A stretch of DNA of 64,000 bases, taken from the NCBI GenBank assembly GCA_016650295.1, contig JAENWA010000068.1, forward strand, positions 1-64,000, given 5' to 3'. The DNA comes from Desulfuromonadales bacterium (GTDB taxonomy: Bacteria > Desulfobacterota > Desulfuromonadia > Geobacterales > Pseudopelobacteraceae). Positions 46,202 to 55,352 of the stretch are shown in pieces. The position numbers and the translations under genes are program-made. The notes beneath the pieces were generated by a model. The model was not told where the DNA came from. It did not search any database and was given only the letters and a program-made list of their open reading frames with translations. Positions within the stretch are counted from its first letter, which is position 1, and each line of letters starts with the position of its first letter.

Positions 46202-46864
46202 TCATGGGCTAAGCGGCTCCCCCAGCAACAGGCGATTTTTCGGCGTGATGTCGCCCGGAATCTGCTGCGTATATACGCGGTAACCCCTCTCACGCAGACG
46301 GGTGGATCTGAGCACATCCTGGGCCAGCGGCCCATCCAGCCATCCCTGCAGGCCGCCCATGTCGCCGGTATCCAGATCATGACAACAGGGCAGTACCGCT
46401 ACCCGCGCCCTGACCATCATGGCCCGTTCCAAGACCAGATCGGTCAGTCCGCCGCAGGCATGCACCGAAACGACCAGATCGTCAGGCTGCAACGCCACCT
46501 GGATCAGATCCCGCTCCACGAACTCCACCCGACCGGCCAGACGTGGCCAGCATTCCTCCAGGCAAACGGCCAGTTTCGCGGCCTGTTTCGGGATACGCCG
46601 ATCCACGGCCAAGGCTGTTGAAGAGCTGTCGTCCAGCAGAAGCAGGATGTACGCCAGCAGCCCGTGTCCACAAGCCATGTCAACCACTCTGCCCCCCCGG
46701 AAGCGGCGCCGTATCCGTCTGGCCACCTCCCAGGCCTCATATAGTTCCTTGCGGGGCAGGCAGCCGGCCCGACAGACGCTTCGGGCCAAGCGTTCGAAAA
46801 GTGTCTCGCCGGGGAACTGAGGCAAGAGCCGTTCGGTAAGTCTGTTGCGGGATGAACGATCCAT
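46202..46864 (-). CDS. Class I SAM-dependent methyltransferase-like protein
   Basis: A 220-residue protein with Rossmann methyltransferase motif I VVDMACGHGLLAYILLL and a downstream acidic residue in LAVDRR; motif post-I to IV reads VEFVERDL and DLVVSVHACGGLTDLVLERA. The run AVLPCCHDLDTGDMGGL resembles the 'CCHD' signature of a set of uncharacterised methyltransferases. Substrate unknown. It lies just downstream of the L-2-hydroxyglutarate oxidase gene (gap 43 bases). Confidence 0.75.
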   Translation of the reverse strand: MDRSSRNRLTERLLPQFPGETLFERLARSVCRAGCLPRKELYEAWEVARRIRRRFRGGRVVDMACGHGLLAYILLLLDDSSSTALAVDRRIPKQAAKLAVCLEECWPRLAGRVEFVERDLIQVALQPDDLVVSVHACGGLTDLVLERAMMVRARVAVLPCCHDLDTGDMGGLQGWLDGPLAQDVLRSTRLRERGYRVYTQQIPGDITPKNRLLLGEPLSP

Positions 46865-46907
46865 TATTATTCCTTACTCTATTTCGCAGTCTGCAACAGA
46901 TAGGAAC

Positions 46908-48122
46908 TCAGCGTGCCTCCAGTGCGAAAATTTTTGCTGCGTGATCGACAATGGTTCGTCCGATGCTGATGGAGGCCGTCGCGGCCGGCGACGGTGCATT
47001 CAGGACATGGATCATACCGTCGCCATCCAGCAGGCAGAAATCGTCCAGCAGTCGCCCCTCACAGTCCACGGCCTGGGCCCTGACCCCCGCCCCGCCCGGC
47101 CTGACGTCTGCTCCGCACAGTTCCGGCACCAGTCGTTTCAAATCACGGACAAACCGCGCTTTGCTGAATGAACGGCGGTATTCCTGCATGCCCACCCGCC
47201 AGTAGCGTCGGGCCAGGTTACGAAATCCCGCAAACATGATCATTTCCAGTGTATCCCGCAGGGAAAAACTGAAGCGCCCGTACCCCTCCCGCTTGAATGC
47301 CAAAACTGCATTGGGCCCGGCCTCCAGTTTCCCGTCAATCATACGTGTGAAATGCACGCCCAGAAAGGGAAAGGCCGGGTCCGGAACCGGATAGATCAGG
47401 TTTCTGACCAGATCGCGTCGGTGCTGATCAACAACGTAATACTCTCCCCGGAAAGGAATTATCCGTACATCCGTGGCACTACCGCACAGGCGGGCTATGA
47501 TATCGCTCTGCAGGCCGGCGCAATTGATAATACAGCGACAAGGAAGATCGCCCTGTGCAGTTGCGAGTACAAAGCCCCGCTGCTGGCGGGTGACCAGCTC
47601 CACCCGGCACTTGGTCTGCACCCGGCCGCCATGACTGCGGATGACATCCGCATAGGCTTCGGTCACCGCAGTGTAATCCACGATGCCGGTCTGCGGCACG
47701 AACAGCCCCGCAATACCTGCCACATGGGGTTCGCAGTTGCGCAGTCCCTGCCCGTCCAGCCGTTCCAGCCCCTCCAGACCATTCTCACGCCCCCGTAGTT
47801 CCAGCGAGTCCAGGGCCGGAATTTCATTTTCGCTGGTGGCGACGACAATCTTGCCGCAACGTTCATGGGCAATGCCGTGCTCCTCACAAAAACTGTACAG
47901 AGCATCACGTCCGCTGGCACAGGTACGCGCCTTGAGCGAACCCGGACGGTAGTAAAGACCGGAATGGATGACTCCGCTGTTATGGCCGGTCTGGTGGGCT
48001 GCCAGTCGGTTTTCCTTCTCAAGGACTATCACCTCCAGGCCGGGATATCTTTCCAACAGGGCCATTGCCGTGGCTGTTCCGACCACCCCGCCTCCAATAA
48101 CGGCCACATCCACAGCTTGCAT
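46908..48122 (-). CDS. lhgO: L-2-hydroxyglutarate oxidase
   Basis: A 404-residue FAD enzyme oxidising L-2-hydroxyglutarate to 2-oxoglutarate. The FAD motif is VDVAVIGGGVVGTATAMALL at the start; typical later elements are AHQTGHNSGVIHSGLYY, PQTGIVDYTAV, INCAGLQSD and FRGEYYVV. The start at 48122 has GGAGGTG four bases upstream; the frame reaches further but without signals. In Escherichia coli LhgO feeds electrons to the quinone pool. Divergent from the next plus-strand gene. Confidence 0.92.
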   Translation of the reverse strand: MQAVDVAVIGGGVVGTATAMALLERYPGLEVIVLEKENRLAAHQTGHNSGVIHSGLYYRPGSLKARTCASGRDALYSFCEEHGIAHERCGKIVVATSENEIPALDSLELRGRENGLEGLERLDGQGLRNCEPHVAGIAGLFVPQTGIVDYTAVTEAYADVIRSHGGRVQTKCRVELVTRQQRGFVLATAQGDLPCRCIINCAGLQSDIIARLCGSATDVRIIPFRGEYYVVDQHRRDLVRNLIYPVPDPAFPFLGVHFTRMIDGKLEAGPNAVLAFKREGYGRFSFSLRDTLEMIMFAGFRNLARRYWRVGMQEYRRSFSKARFVRDLKRLVPELCGADVRPGGAGVRAQAVDCEGRLLDDFCLLDGDGMIHVLNAPSPAATASISIGRTIVDHAAKIFALEAR

Positions 48123-48308
48123 GGCACCTCCGAACGAGCTTGAAGTAACGTGTACCCAACTGTTTTCATCGCATGATTTTTTTATATTACTATGGTAAAC
48201 TTTGTCCATGGCAAGCAGATGCAGCAATGAAGTAATGCAATGAGCCTGGACACGGTAAATGAAGCATCTGAAGTTCAGATCCTTCCCATCCGTAATTGGA
48301 GGTGTCCC

Positions 48309-48746
48309 ATGACGACAAACACTATTGATGATGCCATAGAACGATATGTGAGCGAGCGCAAAAAAAGTGAACGAAAAATAGCTGAATCAAAGTTTCTGAA
48401 CTATACCTATCTTGTCAGCGGTGAAAGTGATACAGCGGCGTTCATGCGCCGGGTCCGCAGCCTGATCCGCTATTATATCGACTATCTGACAGTCCTGGAA
48501 AATCCGCTGCGCGGGCCGCAGACCGCCTGGCTGGGCCTTATGGCACTCGTGTTTTCGTTCGGGATCTATATGCTGACGGATGATGAGTTGCGTGTGGCAG
48601 GGATTTTCATCACATCCGGGACCTTGGTCAACGGAATTTCCCTGGGGCGCTCCGTAATTGACAAATGGGTGGATATCGCTGTTACAATCGCCCTGTACCG
48701 TGAGATTATCGAGATCATAGACAACACATTGCCGGCCGAATGCTGA
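48309..48746 (+). CDS. Hypothetical membrane protein
   Basis: A 145-residue protein (start MTTNTIDDAIERYVSERKKS) with a basic N-terminal half and two hydrophobic segments (AWLGLMALVFSFGIYML and AGIFITSGTLVNGISLG). A GGAGGTG lies four bases before the ATG at 48309, making this start preferable to the longer frame from 48240. No family recognised; it looks like an inner-membrane protein with a cytosolic N-terminal domain. Located divergent from lhgO. Confidence 0.7.
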   Translation: MTTNTIDDAIERYVSERKKSERKIAESKFLNYTYLVSGESDTAAFMRRVRSLIRYYIDYLTVLENPLRGPQTAWLGLMALVFSFGIYMLTDDELRVAGIFITSGTLVNGISLGRSVIDKWVDIAVTIALYREIIEIIDNTLPAEC

Positions 48747-48780
48747 CGGCCGTACAGACGAGTTACCTGGGCTTCATGCC

Positions 48781-49200
48781 TCACAGGTGAAGCTCAGGTT
48801 TGAGGTTGTCAGATCTGAAACTTAATGCTATGCGCCAACCCTTCCTGCTGTTCAGAACCGGCTCCAGCCGCGATTCGATGTAGCCGATAAGACTGGCGTC
48901 TTCCGGCAGTTCCGTTGCAAATCTGACAATGCGGAAGGCCACCAGATCACCAACCTCCGGGTGTCCTGGCGCTTCGGGCAGAGTCGGCCCCCAGATATCG
49001 AGAACCCCCTCCTGACAGGCCAGGCGCAGACGATACCAATGTTCCCCCTCCGCTCCGCGGCGCCCCTCCCCCACCACCAAGGCTGGTATCCGTGCATTCA
49101 GCAATAGCGGATAATGCAACGTACAGGCATGGGCAAAGGCGGCCTCACTATTCTGAAACTCCGTCAACGTATCTTCTTTATCGTGAAACCAGTCGAACAT
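48781..49200 (-). CDS. Hypothetical protein
   Basis: A 139-residue protein with start MFDWFHDKEDTLTEFQNSEA; the body has HYPLLLNARIPALVVGEGRR and VGDLVAFRIVRFATELPEDA. No signal peptide or membrane segment. The ATG at 49200 has GGAAGG nine bases upstream; a TTG at 49227 would add nine residues. I do not recognise the family. Confidence 0.65.
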   Translation of the reverse strand: MFDWFHDKEDTLTEFQNSEAAFAHACTLHYPLLLNARIPALVVGEGRRGAEGEHWYRLRLACQEGVLDIWGPTLPEAPGHPEVGDLVAFRIVRFATELPEDASLIGYIESRLEPVLNSRKGWRIALSFRSDNLKPELHL

Positions 49201-49502
49201 GCCGGTCAACCTTCCTTGGGAATTCAAGACTGCTCAGAGGGATTACAGAACGCTTCAAGCAGAATGTATCATCTGTCCAGAACGAGTCAATAGATAATAG
49301 CCTGCATGGGTTCCTGATTTAGCCCTTTGGGGATAAACCAGGTGTATCTTGGGACAATAAATACATTTCCAAGGAGTCCCCCCATGTCCTCGCAGATTGT
49401 CGAATCAGGACGTTACTATTACTTCAGAACTGGAAGTTCATCAGGTATACTTGTGTCGTAAAGGTCGCAGGTATAAATTGGCAGATGAAAGGATAACCAG
49501 CC
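49201..49502. other. Intergenic region between divergent genes
   Basis: About 300 bases including the promoter region of pfkA. A possible 25-residue peptide starts at 49384 (MSSQIVESGRYYYFRTGSSS...) behind AAGGAG and ends at 49461; it may be the leftover start of a larger gene. The dispersed motif GGGACAATAAATACATTT is at 49351-49368. Confidence 0.5.
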
Positions 49503-50612
49503 ATGAGTAAAATGATCGGCATATTGACGTCCGGTGGTGACAGCCCGGGATTGAATGCGGCCATCCGGGGCATCGGCAAGGCCCTTCTGGGGCGCTATGG
49601 AATGAAGGTGATCGGGTTCCGTGACGGTTTTCGCGGCATGATGGAAAACCGGACACAACTGCTGGATTCGGATGCTCTCTCAGGCATTCTCACATTGGGA
49701 GGCACCATTCTGGGCACGAGCCGTGACAAACCCTATGCCATGCCGGTGGCCGGCAAGCTGATGGACATGACCGATGTCATTGTAGACAACTACCGCAAGC
49801 ACCACCTGGACGCGTTAGTCTGCCTGGGTGGTGGAGGTACGCAAAAAAACGCCTACCACCTTATGAAACAGGGCCTTAACGTGATTACGCTGCCCAAGAC
49901 CATCGACAATGACGTGGTCCTGACCGACGTATCCTTTGGTTACGATACCGCTCTCGGGATCGCTACGGAGGCCATCGACCGGCTGCACAGCACGGCCCAC
50001 AGCCATCATCGCATTCTCGTTCTGGAACTGATGGGAAACAAAGCCGGCTGGCTGGCCTTGGGGGCCGGAATCGCCGGCGGGGCCGATGTGATCCTGATTC
50101 CTGAAATACCGTATGATGTAAAGAATGTGGCTTCGGCAATTCTGCGGCGCAGTCACAGTGGACAGGGCTTCAGCATTGTTGCCGTGGCCGAAGGGGCCGT
50201 TTCCCGCCAAGTCGCCGCCAAACGGGATGAGGCGGGCAAGAGCAAAGACAGCAAGAAGAAAGAACAGAAACAGCAGGCCCAGGAGCGGGTTGCCAATAAC
50301 AAGCCGGGCAACAGCCTGCATCTGGCCCAACAGCTGGAAGAACTCACCGGACTGGAATCACGCCTCACGATCCTGGGTTACCTGCAACGGGGGGGAACAC
50401 CTTCGGCGGGGGATCGCCTGCTGGCCACACGCCTGGGTACGACCTGTGCCGACCTGATCAATAAAGGCGTCTTCGGCGTGATGGTGGCGGCACGGGGAGA
50501 TGGTGTCGAACCGGTAGAACTCAAGGACATCGTCGGTAAACGCAAGACAGTGCCTCTCGATCATGACTGGATCGAGAGCGCGCGCAGTGTGCATACCAGT
50601 TTTGGAGATTGA
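49503..50612 (+). CDS. pfkA: 6-phosphofructokinase, mixed ATP/PPi type
   Basis: A 369-residue glycolytic enzyme phosphorylating fructose 6-phosphate. The start has [20 protein letters not shown]; the donor-binding loop reads LGGGGTQKN and the catalytic loop PKTIDNDV. In classical ATP enzymes these are GGDGS and PGTIDND; in PPi enzymes GGDD(T) and PKTIDND. Gly at the 104-equivalent with Lys at the 124-equivalent marks the mixed (TIGR02483-like) group, several members of which use ATP. A Lys/Gln-rich insertion (about 245-265, [20 protein letters not shown]) is unusual. Later [16 protein letters not shown] is conserved. An AAAGGAT lies nine bases before the ATG. Confidence 0.93.
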   Translation: MSKMIGILTSGGDSPGLNAAIRGIGKALLGRYGMKVIGFRDGFRGMMENRTQLLDSDALSGILTLGGTILGTSRDKPYAMPVAGKLMDMTDVIVDNYRKHHLDALVCLGGGGTQKNAYHLMKQGLNVITLPKTIDNDVVLTDVSFGYDTALGIATEAIDRLHSTAHSHHRILVLELMGNKAGWLALGAGIAGGADVILIPEIPYDVKNVASAILRRSHSGQGFSIVAVAEGAVSRQVAAKRDEAGKSKDSKKKEQKQQAQERVANNKPGNSLHLAQQLEELTGLESRLTILGYLQRGGTPSAGDRLLATRLGTTCADLINKGVFGVMVAARGDGVEPVELKDIVGKRKTVPLDHDWIESARSVHTSFGD

Positions 50613-50663
50613 CCAGAGATATGTGGCCTTGTAGAAATTGCCTGTTTAATACCGGATGGTTCA

Positions 50664-50972
50664 TTAAATAAGCTGCATCTCACTGACCCGTATGATCAGA
50701 ACTTCCTGGCGGAAGCGGACAGCAAGCTCTTCGCGGTAGGTCAGCCACCACTCTCGATTGAAGGGCTCGGTCATTACCTCATAGGTGACGATATCGTCAT
50801 GAACCGTCAGCGTACTACTTTCCTTCCATAAACCTTTGGCAGGAGACCGAACATAGGTGGTTATGCCGCCAAACATCTCAGTTAACTCATCACGCACCTG
50901 TTCATATTCATTCTGCGGAAAGGGCTGGCCGTCATTATCGTAAAGCGGCAACAGAATTTGTACGAGATACAT
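50664..50972 (-). CDS. Small conserved-looking hypothetical protein
   Basis: A 102-residue protein starting MYLVQILLPLYDNDGQPFPQ, with a compact alpha/beta pattern (QVRDELTEMFGGITTYVRSP, then REWWLTYREELAVRFRQEVL and LIIRVSEMQLI). Similar short proteins are common in proteobacteria without assigned role. Encoded convergent to pfkA, whose stop is 52 bases away. No signal peptide. Confidence 0.7.
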   Translation of the reverse strand: MYLVQILLPLYDNDGQPFPQNEYEQVRDELTEMFGGITTYVRSPAKGLWKESSTLTVHDDIVTYEVMTEPFNREWWLTYREELAVRFRQEVLIIRVSEMQLI

Positions 50973-50989
50973 AGCTTCCTTTCACGATG

Positions 50990-51018
50990 CCGGGGTCAGG
51001 TTGGAGTTTCAGACATTC
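50990..51018. repeat. Dispersed repeat CCGGGGTCAGG...TTTCAGACATTC
   Basis: The same block as at 12234-12262, with three differences in the middle. Such GGGGTCAGG-type motifs accompany REP-associated transposases in related genomes (from memory), but no transposase gene is present here. Confidence 0.6.
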
Positions 51019-51044
51019 ATAGACAAAAGCAACTAGAAAACAGA

Positions 51045-51075
51045 AACCCCCGCCCAGGCAAAGCCGGACGGGGGT
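51045..51075 (-). terminator. Terminator after acnB
   Basis: On the minus strand ACCCCCGTCC...GGGCGGGGGT forms a GC-rich stem followed by TTTCTG, 49 bases after the acnB stop. Confidence 0.78.
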
Positions 51076-51123
51076 CATAGTATGCCTTCAGCCTCTCAGC
51101 CTCAAGCTTTTCTTCATGATACC

Positions 51124-53655
51124 TTACTTATATTCCGGCATCTCATCGAACTGCAGATACTTGTAGATGGTATCCATGTTCGGCTCGATCTTTTCCTTGT
51201 ACATTGCAAGGAATTCAGCCGGTTCGGGCAGCTTGCCCAGCAGGGCCGTTACCGCGCCCAGTTCGGCGGAACCGAGATAAACCTTGGCGCCATTGCCGAT
51301 ACGGTCGTCGAAGTTACGGGTCGAGGTGGAGTACATATTGACTCCATCGGGCACGCGGGCCTGGTTGCCCATGCAGAGCGAGCAGCCGGCGATTTCGATG
51401 CGGGCTCCGAAGGCACTGTAGATCGCAAAGTAGGCCTCATCCTTCAGCTTCTGCTGATCCATGCGGGTCGGCGGGCAGATCCAGGTACGGACCGCCGGAT
51501 TGAACTTGCTGCCGCGCCAGATCTCGGCTGCTGCACGGAAATGACCGATGTTGGTCATGCAGGAACCGAGGAACACGTCCTGGATCTCTGTACCGGCAAC
51601 ATCGGAAAGCAGCTTGACATCATCCGGGTCATTCGGGCAGGCCAGAATCGGCTCGGTGATCTCGGCCAGGTCTATCTCGATAACTGCGGCATACTCAGCA
51701 TCTGCGTCGGCTTCAAGCAGCTTGGGTGCTTTCAGCCATTCATTGACGGCATCGATACGGTTCTGGAGCGTCTTCGCGTCCTGGTAGCCGTCCTCAATCA
51801 TCTTCTTCATCAACGCCACGTTGGAACGGAGATAGGTCGCCACCGAAGCCTCGGAAAGCTTGATGCAGCCTGCGGCAGCGGAACGTTCCGCGGCGGCGTC
51901 GGTCAACTCGAAGGCCTGCTCAACGGACAGGTCGGGCAGACCTTCCATTTCCAGGATGCGGCCGTTGAAGATATTGACCTTGTTCTTCTTCGGAACTGTC
52001 AGCAGGCCCTGCTTGATGGCCCAGTACGGAATGGCGTTGACCGCATCGCGTAGAGTGATGCCGGAGTTAAGTTTGCCCTTGAAGCGGACCAGAACGGATT
52101 CCGGCATGTCAAGCGGCATGAATCCCATGGCGCCGGCAAAAGCCACCAGGCCGGAACCGGCCGGAAAGGAGATACCGATCGGGAAACGGGTATGGGAATC
52201 GCCGCCGGTACCGACGGTGTCGGGAAGCAGCAGTCGGTTCAGCCAGGAGTGGATAACGCCGTCGCCCGGCTTGAGCGGAACGCCGCCACGTTCGGTGATG
52301 AACTGCGGCAGGTTCTTGTGCATCTTGACATCAGCCGGTTTCGGATAGGCTGCGGTGTGGCAGAAGGACTGCATGAACATCGGCGACAGGAACTTGAGAC
52401 AGGCCAGCTCTTTCAGTTCGTCGGCGGTCATTGGACCGGTGGTATCCTGTGATCCGACCGTGGTCATCTTGGGTTCGCAGGCGGTGCCCGGAAGGATGCC
52501 TTCTACTCCGCAGGCCTGGCCAACCATCTTCTGCGCCTGGGAATACCCCTGCCCTGCCTTGGGAACCGGGTTGACCGGCAAGGTAAAGATATCGGTAGCG
52601 CCCAGGCCCAGCGCCGCACGGGCGCGGTCGGTAACTGCGCGTCCGATGATCAGCGGGATACGTCCTCCGGCGCGGAATTCGTCGGCCAGGGTGTTGGGAG
52701 CGATCTGGAAGGTGGAGAGCAGTTCGCCGGCTTCGGTGGAGATCTCCCCTTTTTTGGTGTTGATGACAATCACGTCACCGGTATTCATGTTGGTAACATC
52801 CGCTTTCAGGGGCAGGGCGCCGGAATCCTGGGCCGTGTTGAAGAAGATCGGGGCGATAACGCTGCCGATGATGACGCCGGCGGTCTTCTTGTTAGGAACG
52901 CAGGGAATTTCCTGACCGATATACCAGAGAACCGAGTTGCAAGCGGATTTGCGGGAGGAACCGGTACCGACGACATCGCCGACAAAAGCAACCTGATAAC
53001 CGTCTTCACGGAACTTGGCGATATTTGCCAGACCGTCCGGGAAACGGGTTTTACCCATAGCCAGGGCGTGCAGCGGGATGTCGGGACGGCTCCAGGCGTC
53101 GCCGGCAGGTGAGAAGTCATCGGTATTGATTTCGCCTTCCACCTTGTAGACCTTGACCTTGATGATCTCGGCCAGACCCGGTTTATTGGTGAACCAGTCG
53201 GCGGCGGCCCAGGATTCAAGGACTTTCTTGGCAACAGCATTAGTAGCCGAGAGCTTGACAACTTTTTCGAAACCGTCGTAGACCAGGGTCATGCCGGACA
53301 GGGCGCAGGCGGCTTCGTCGGCCAGTTCGGCGTTTTCCAGAGCAGCAACCAGCGGCGCCACGTTGTAGCCGCCCAGCATGGTGCCCAACAGCTTGATGGC
53401 GGCAACAGGCGTAATCAACGGAGAGGTGGCTGCCCCGGAAACGATCCCGGCCAGGAACTCGGCCTTGACCTTGGCGGCCGGATCAACACCGGGGGAAACA
53501 CGGTCGGTAATAAGGCCAAGCAGGAACTCCTCTTTTCCCGCGGGTGGTGCCGACAGCAATGTACACAGCTCCGTGGTCTGCTCGGGTGTCAGCGGCAGTG
53601 CCGGGATTCCCTGTTTTGAACGCTCAATTTCATGCTGCAGATAAGCTTCGATCAT
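51124..53655 (-). CDS. acnB: Aconitate hydratase B (bifunctional aconitase/2-methylisocitrate dehydratase)
   Basis: TCA-cycle enzyme isomerising citrate to isocitrate, 843 residues, the AcnB length. N-terminal HEAT-like domain (MIEAYLQHEIERSKQGIPAL, and ALENAELADEAACALSGMTL); swivelling domain 4 with FSPAGDAWSRPDIPLHALAM and GSSRKSACNSVL; core domains with the iron-sulfur cysteines in DVFLGSCMTNIGHFRAAAEI and CSLCMGNQARV. The start at 53655 has AGGAGG upstream; a longer frame to 53748 would run through the promoter. A sigma70 promoter with an overlapping operator lies at 53713-53748, and a terminator follows the stop. Confidence 0.97.
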   Translation of the reverse strand: MIEAYLQHEIERSKQGIPALPLTPEQTTELCTLLSAPPAGKEEFLLGLITDRVSPGVDPAAKVKAEFLAGIVSGAATSPLITPVAAIKLLGTMLGGYNVAPLVAALENAELADEAACALSGMTLVYDGFEKVVKLSATNAVAKKVLESWAAADWFTNKPGLAEIIKVKVYKVEGEINTDDFSPAGDAWSRPDIPLHALAMGKTRFPDGLANIAKFREDGYQVAFVGDVVGTGSSRKSACNSVLWYIGQEIPCVPNKKTAGVIIGSVIAPIFFNTAQDSGALPLKADVTNMNTGDVIVINTKKGEISTEAGELLSTFQIAPNTLADEFRAGGRIPLIIGRAVTDRARAALGLGATDIFTLPVNPVPKAGQGYSQAQKMVGQACGVEGILPGTACEPKMTTVGSQDTTGPMTADELKELACLKFLSPMFMQSFCHTAAYPKPADVKMHKNLPQFITERGGVPLKPGDGVIHSWLNRLLLPDTVGTGGDSHTRFPIGISFPAGSGLVAFAGAMGFMPLDMPESVLVRFKGKLNSGITLRDAVNAIPYWAIKQGLLTVPKKNKVNIFNGRILEMEGLPDLSVEQAFELTDAAAERSAAAGCIKLSEASVATYLRSNVALMKKMIEDGYQDAKTLQNRIDAVNEWLKAPKLLEADADAEYAAVIEIDLAEITEPILACPNDPDDVKLLSDVAGTEIQDVFLGSCMTNIGHFRAAAEIWRGSKFNPAVRTWICPPTRMDQQKLKDEAYFAIYSAFGARIEIAGCSLCMGNQARVPDGVNMYSTSTRNFDDRIGNGAKVYLGSAELGAVTALLGKLPEPAEFLAMYKEKIEPNMDTIYKYLQFDEMPEYK

Positions 53656-53712
53656 CGATGTTCCTCCTCGTTGGTATGGTGTATCCGTCCGGATGTACTG
53701 ACAGGGTAAAAA

Positions 53713-53748
53713 TGCATACTGTATACAATTTATAATTCGGATTGTCAA
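53713..53748 (-). promoter_or_regulatory. acnB promoter with overlapping operator
   Basis: On the minus strand TTGACA (53748-53743), a 17-base spacer and TATACA (53725-53720) form a near-consensus sigma70 promoter. The -10 box is inside a 16-base near-palindrome (53713-53728, TGCATACTGTATACAA as written on the plus strand), nearly identical to the site upstream of the multiheme cytochrome gene. A repressor binding there would block the promoter. Confidence 0.75.
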
Positions 53749-53773
53749 TCTGTTCGATACTGGACAGCGCTAT

Positions 53774-53810
53774 AAAAAACGGCCTTCACGCCGCATGGCA
53801 GAAAGGCCGT
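53774..53810 (-). terminator. Terminator after the memo gene
   Basis: On the minus strand ACGGCCTTT...AAGGCCGT forms an eight-pair stem followed by TTTTTTATAG. It lies 80 bases after the stop at 53890 and separates the M50-trpS-scpAB-memo operon from acnB. Confidence 0.8.
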
Positions 53811-53889
53811 AGCTACCCTTGTCATATCAGGTGCAGATGGCTTGTTATTTGAATTTACTTCAGGGCGATAGCGAGGTTAGGCGGGGAGG

Positions 53890-54693
53890 CTACCAGACCG
53901 AAACTGACGCGTACCCGACAACCTGACGATTGTCTCCGGTTACGTCGCCGCTGGTCCCGTAGGCAATCAGTTCGGCACGGGTAGCGCCCAACTCACCGGC
54001 AGCCACCAGCATGACGGCGGTCGGCACAACACCGCACATGGTGATATGCTCTTGCCGGCAGACTCGCAGCAGACCTTCCGGATCAAAGCCCAGAACCTTT
54101 TCCAGTGCCAGGTCATCCTTGCGGCGGGCTGATTCGGCCGATTCATAGTGAGTCATGTCGGAACTGGCCACGATCAGCACATCACCGTCGTATGCCCGAA
54201 TCGCAGCGGCGATCCCCTCCCCTATCCGGCGGACAGCGGCATGGTCGCCATGACCGATACACAAGGCGCAGATGGTCGCATCCGGCCGCAGGTACTGGAT
54301 AAAGGGCGCCTGGACCTCCAGCGAGTGTTCCGACTGATGGGCCAGCGAATCCGGTTGTACAAAGGGGACATGCTCTTGAAGCAGGGCGTTGAAGCGAGGA
54401 TTAATGGAAACCGTGCCGAGCGGCGTAAGCCATGCGCCGTCGGGATAGAGCGCCGCAGCAGCACCGTCTCCGTGGTGATTGGGGCCGATGATCAGCACCG
54501 TGGCGGGGATTTCTATGGCTGCATAGACCTGGCCTGCAATAGCGCCGGAATAGATGTAGCCGGCATGCGGTGCAACGATGCCGATCACTGAACGTTTGAT
54601 GGATATTTCGGGGATAAGCCTTGTCAGATCCTCCCGAAGCTGCCGGCTGTTTCCCGCATAGAACTGACCTGCCACAACCGCTTGACGCTGCAT
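53890..54693 (-). CDS. AmmeMemoRadiSam system protein B (MEMO1 family)
   Basis: A 267-residue protein of the MEMO family, structurally related to extradiol dioxygenases: MQRQAVVAGQFYAGNSRQLR, IGIVAPHAGYIYSGAIAGQV, IGPNHHGDGAAAALYPDGAW and HQSEHSLEVQAPFI, then SSDMTHYE. The histidines in APHAGY, PNHHG and SEHSLE are the family's metal-site positions. Partner genes of the AmmeMemoRadiSam trio (AMMECR1 domain, radical SAM) are not in the window. The start at 54693 has AGGAGGTG upstream. It is last in the M50-trpS-scpA-scpB-memo operon, 19 bases after scpB. Confidence 0.9.
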   Translation of the reverse strand: MQRQAVVAGQFYAGNSRQLREDLTRLIPEISIKRSVIGIVAPHAGYIYSGAIAGQVYAAIEIPATVLIIGPNHHGDGAAAALYPDGAWLTPLGTVSINPRFNALLQEHVPFVQPDSLAHQSEHSLEVQAPFIQYLRPDATICALCIGHGDHAAVRRIGEGIAAAIRAYDGDVLIVASSDMTHYESAESARRKDDLALEKVLGFDPEGLLRVCRQEHITMCGVVPTAVMLVAAGELGATRAELIAYGTSGDVTGDNRQVVGYASVSVW

Positions 54694-54712
54694 GGGGGCA
54701 CCTCCTGCCTGT

Positions 54713-55318
54713 TCAGGTCTCGAAAAGCGACGGATCCTCTTCAACAAGTATACTGTCATTTTGCCCCAGCGGCAACTCTTCCTGCTTCTCATATCGAGGC
54801 ACGTCATCGAGAGCCTGTATTTCACGGAGAGTCGGCAGGCTTTTCAAGTCCTTAAGCCCGAATACTTCAAGAAACTCTTTCGATGTTCCGTAGATCAGCG
54901 GCCGACCGGGAATATCCTTCTTGCCCAGGATCCGCACCAATCGTTTTTCCAGAAGCGTCTTTAATACCCCGCCGCAATCCACTCCGCGCAGGTGTTCCAC
55001 TTCGGCGCGGGTTATTGGTTGACGATAGGCGATAATCGCCAGTGTCTCCAGAGAGGATTGGGAAAATTTGGCCGATTTGGCCTTGATGTGGCGGATAACG
55101 TACTGCTGAAAAAGCGGCCGCGTACGGAACTGCCAGCCTCCGGCCACCTCAGCCAGATGCACCCCCCCTGCCCGGCCCTCGTGAAAAGCGGCCAGTTCGA
55201 ACAGAGCGGATTTGATCTCGACCCGCTCGAATTCGGGCAGCAGATCACAGAGCCGGTCCAGCGAAAGGGCCGTTTCCGCGGTAAAGACAAGACATTCCAG
55301 GATGGCTGATAACGACAT
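54713..55318 (-). CDS. scpB: Segregation and condensation protein B (ScpB)
   Basis: A 201-residue kleisin-associated winged-helix protein that binds ScpA and Smc in the chromosome condensin complex. Motifs: SLSAILECLVFTAETALSLD, LEVAGGWQFRTRP-like segment (HLAEVAGGWQFRTRPLFQQY), SSLETLAIIAYRQPITRAEV, then RLVRILGKKDIPGRPLIYGT. It follows scpA by 34 bases and precedes memo. Confidence 0.95.
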   Translation of the reverse strand: MSLSAILECLVFTAETALSLDRLCDLLPEFERVEIKSALFELAAFHEGRAGGVHLAEVAGGWQFRTRPLFQQYVIRHIKAKSAKFSQSSLETLAIIAYRQPITRAEVEHLRGVDCGGVLKTLLEKRLVRILGKKDIPGRPLIYGTSKEFLEVFGLKDLKSLPTLREIQALDDVPRYEKQEELPLGQNDSILVEEDPSLFET

Positions 55319-55352
55319 GCTTATTCCTTTGATTTGCTAACGGCAGCGCAGG

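Noticed and set aside
51082-52053. Long plus-strand frame across the 3' part of acnB
   Set aside because: Antisense shadow of acnB; no family match and no start signal.
53656-53748. N-terminal extension of acnB to 53748
   Set aside because: It would place the promoter and operator inside the coding sequence, and the ATG at 53655 has a strong ribosome site.
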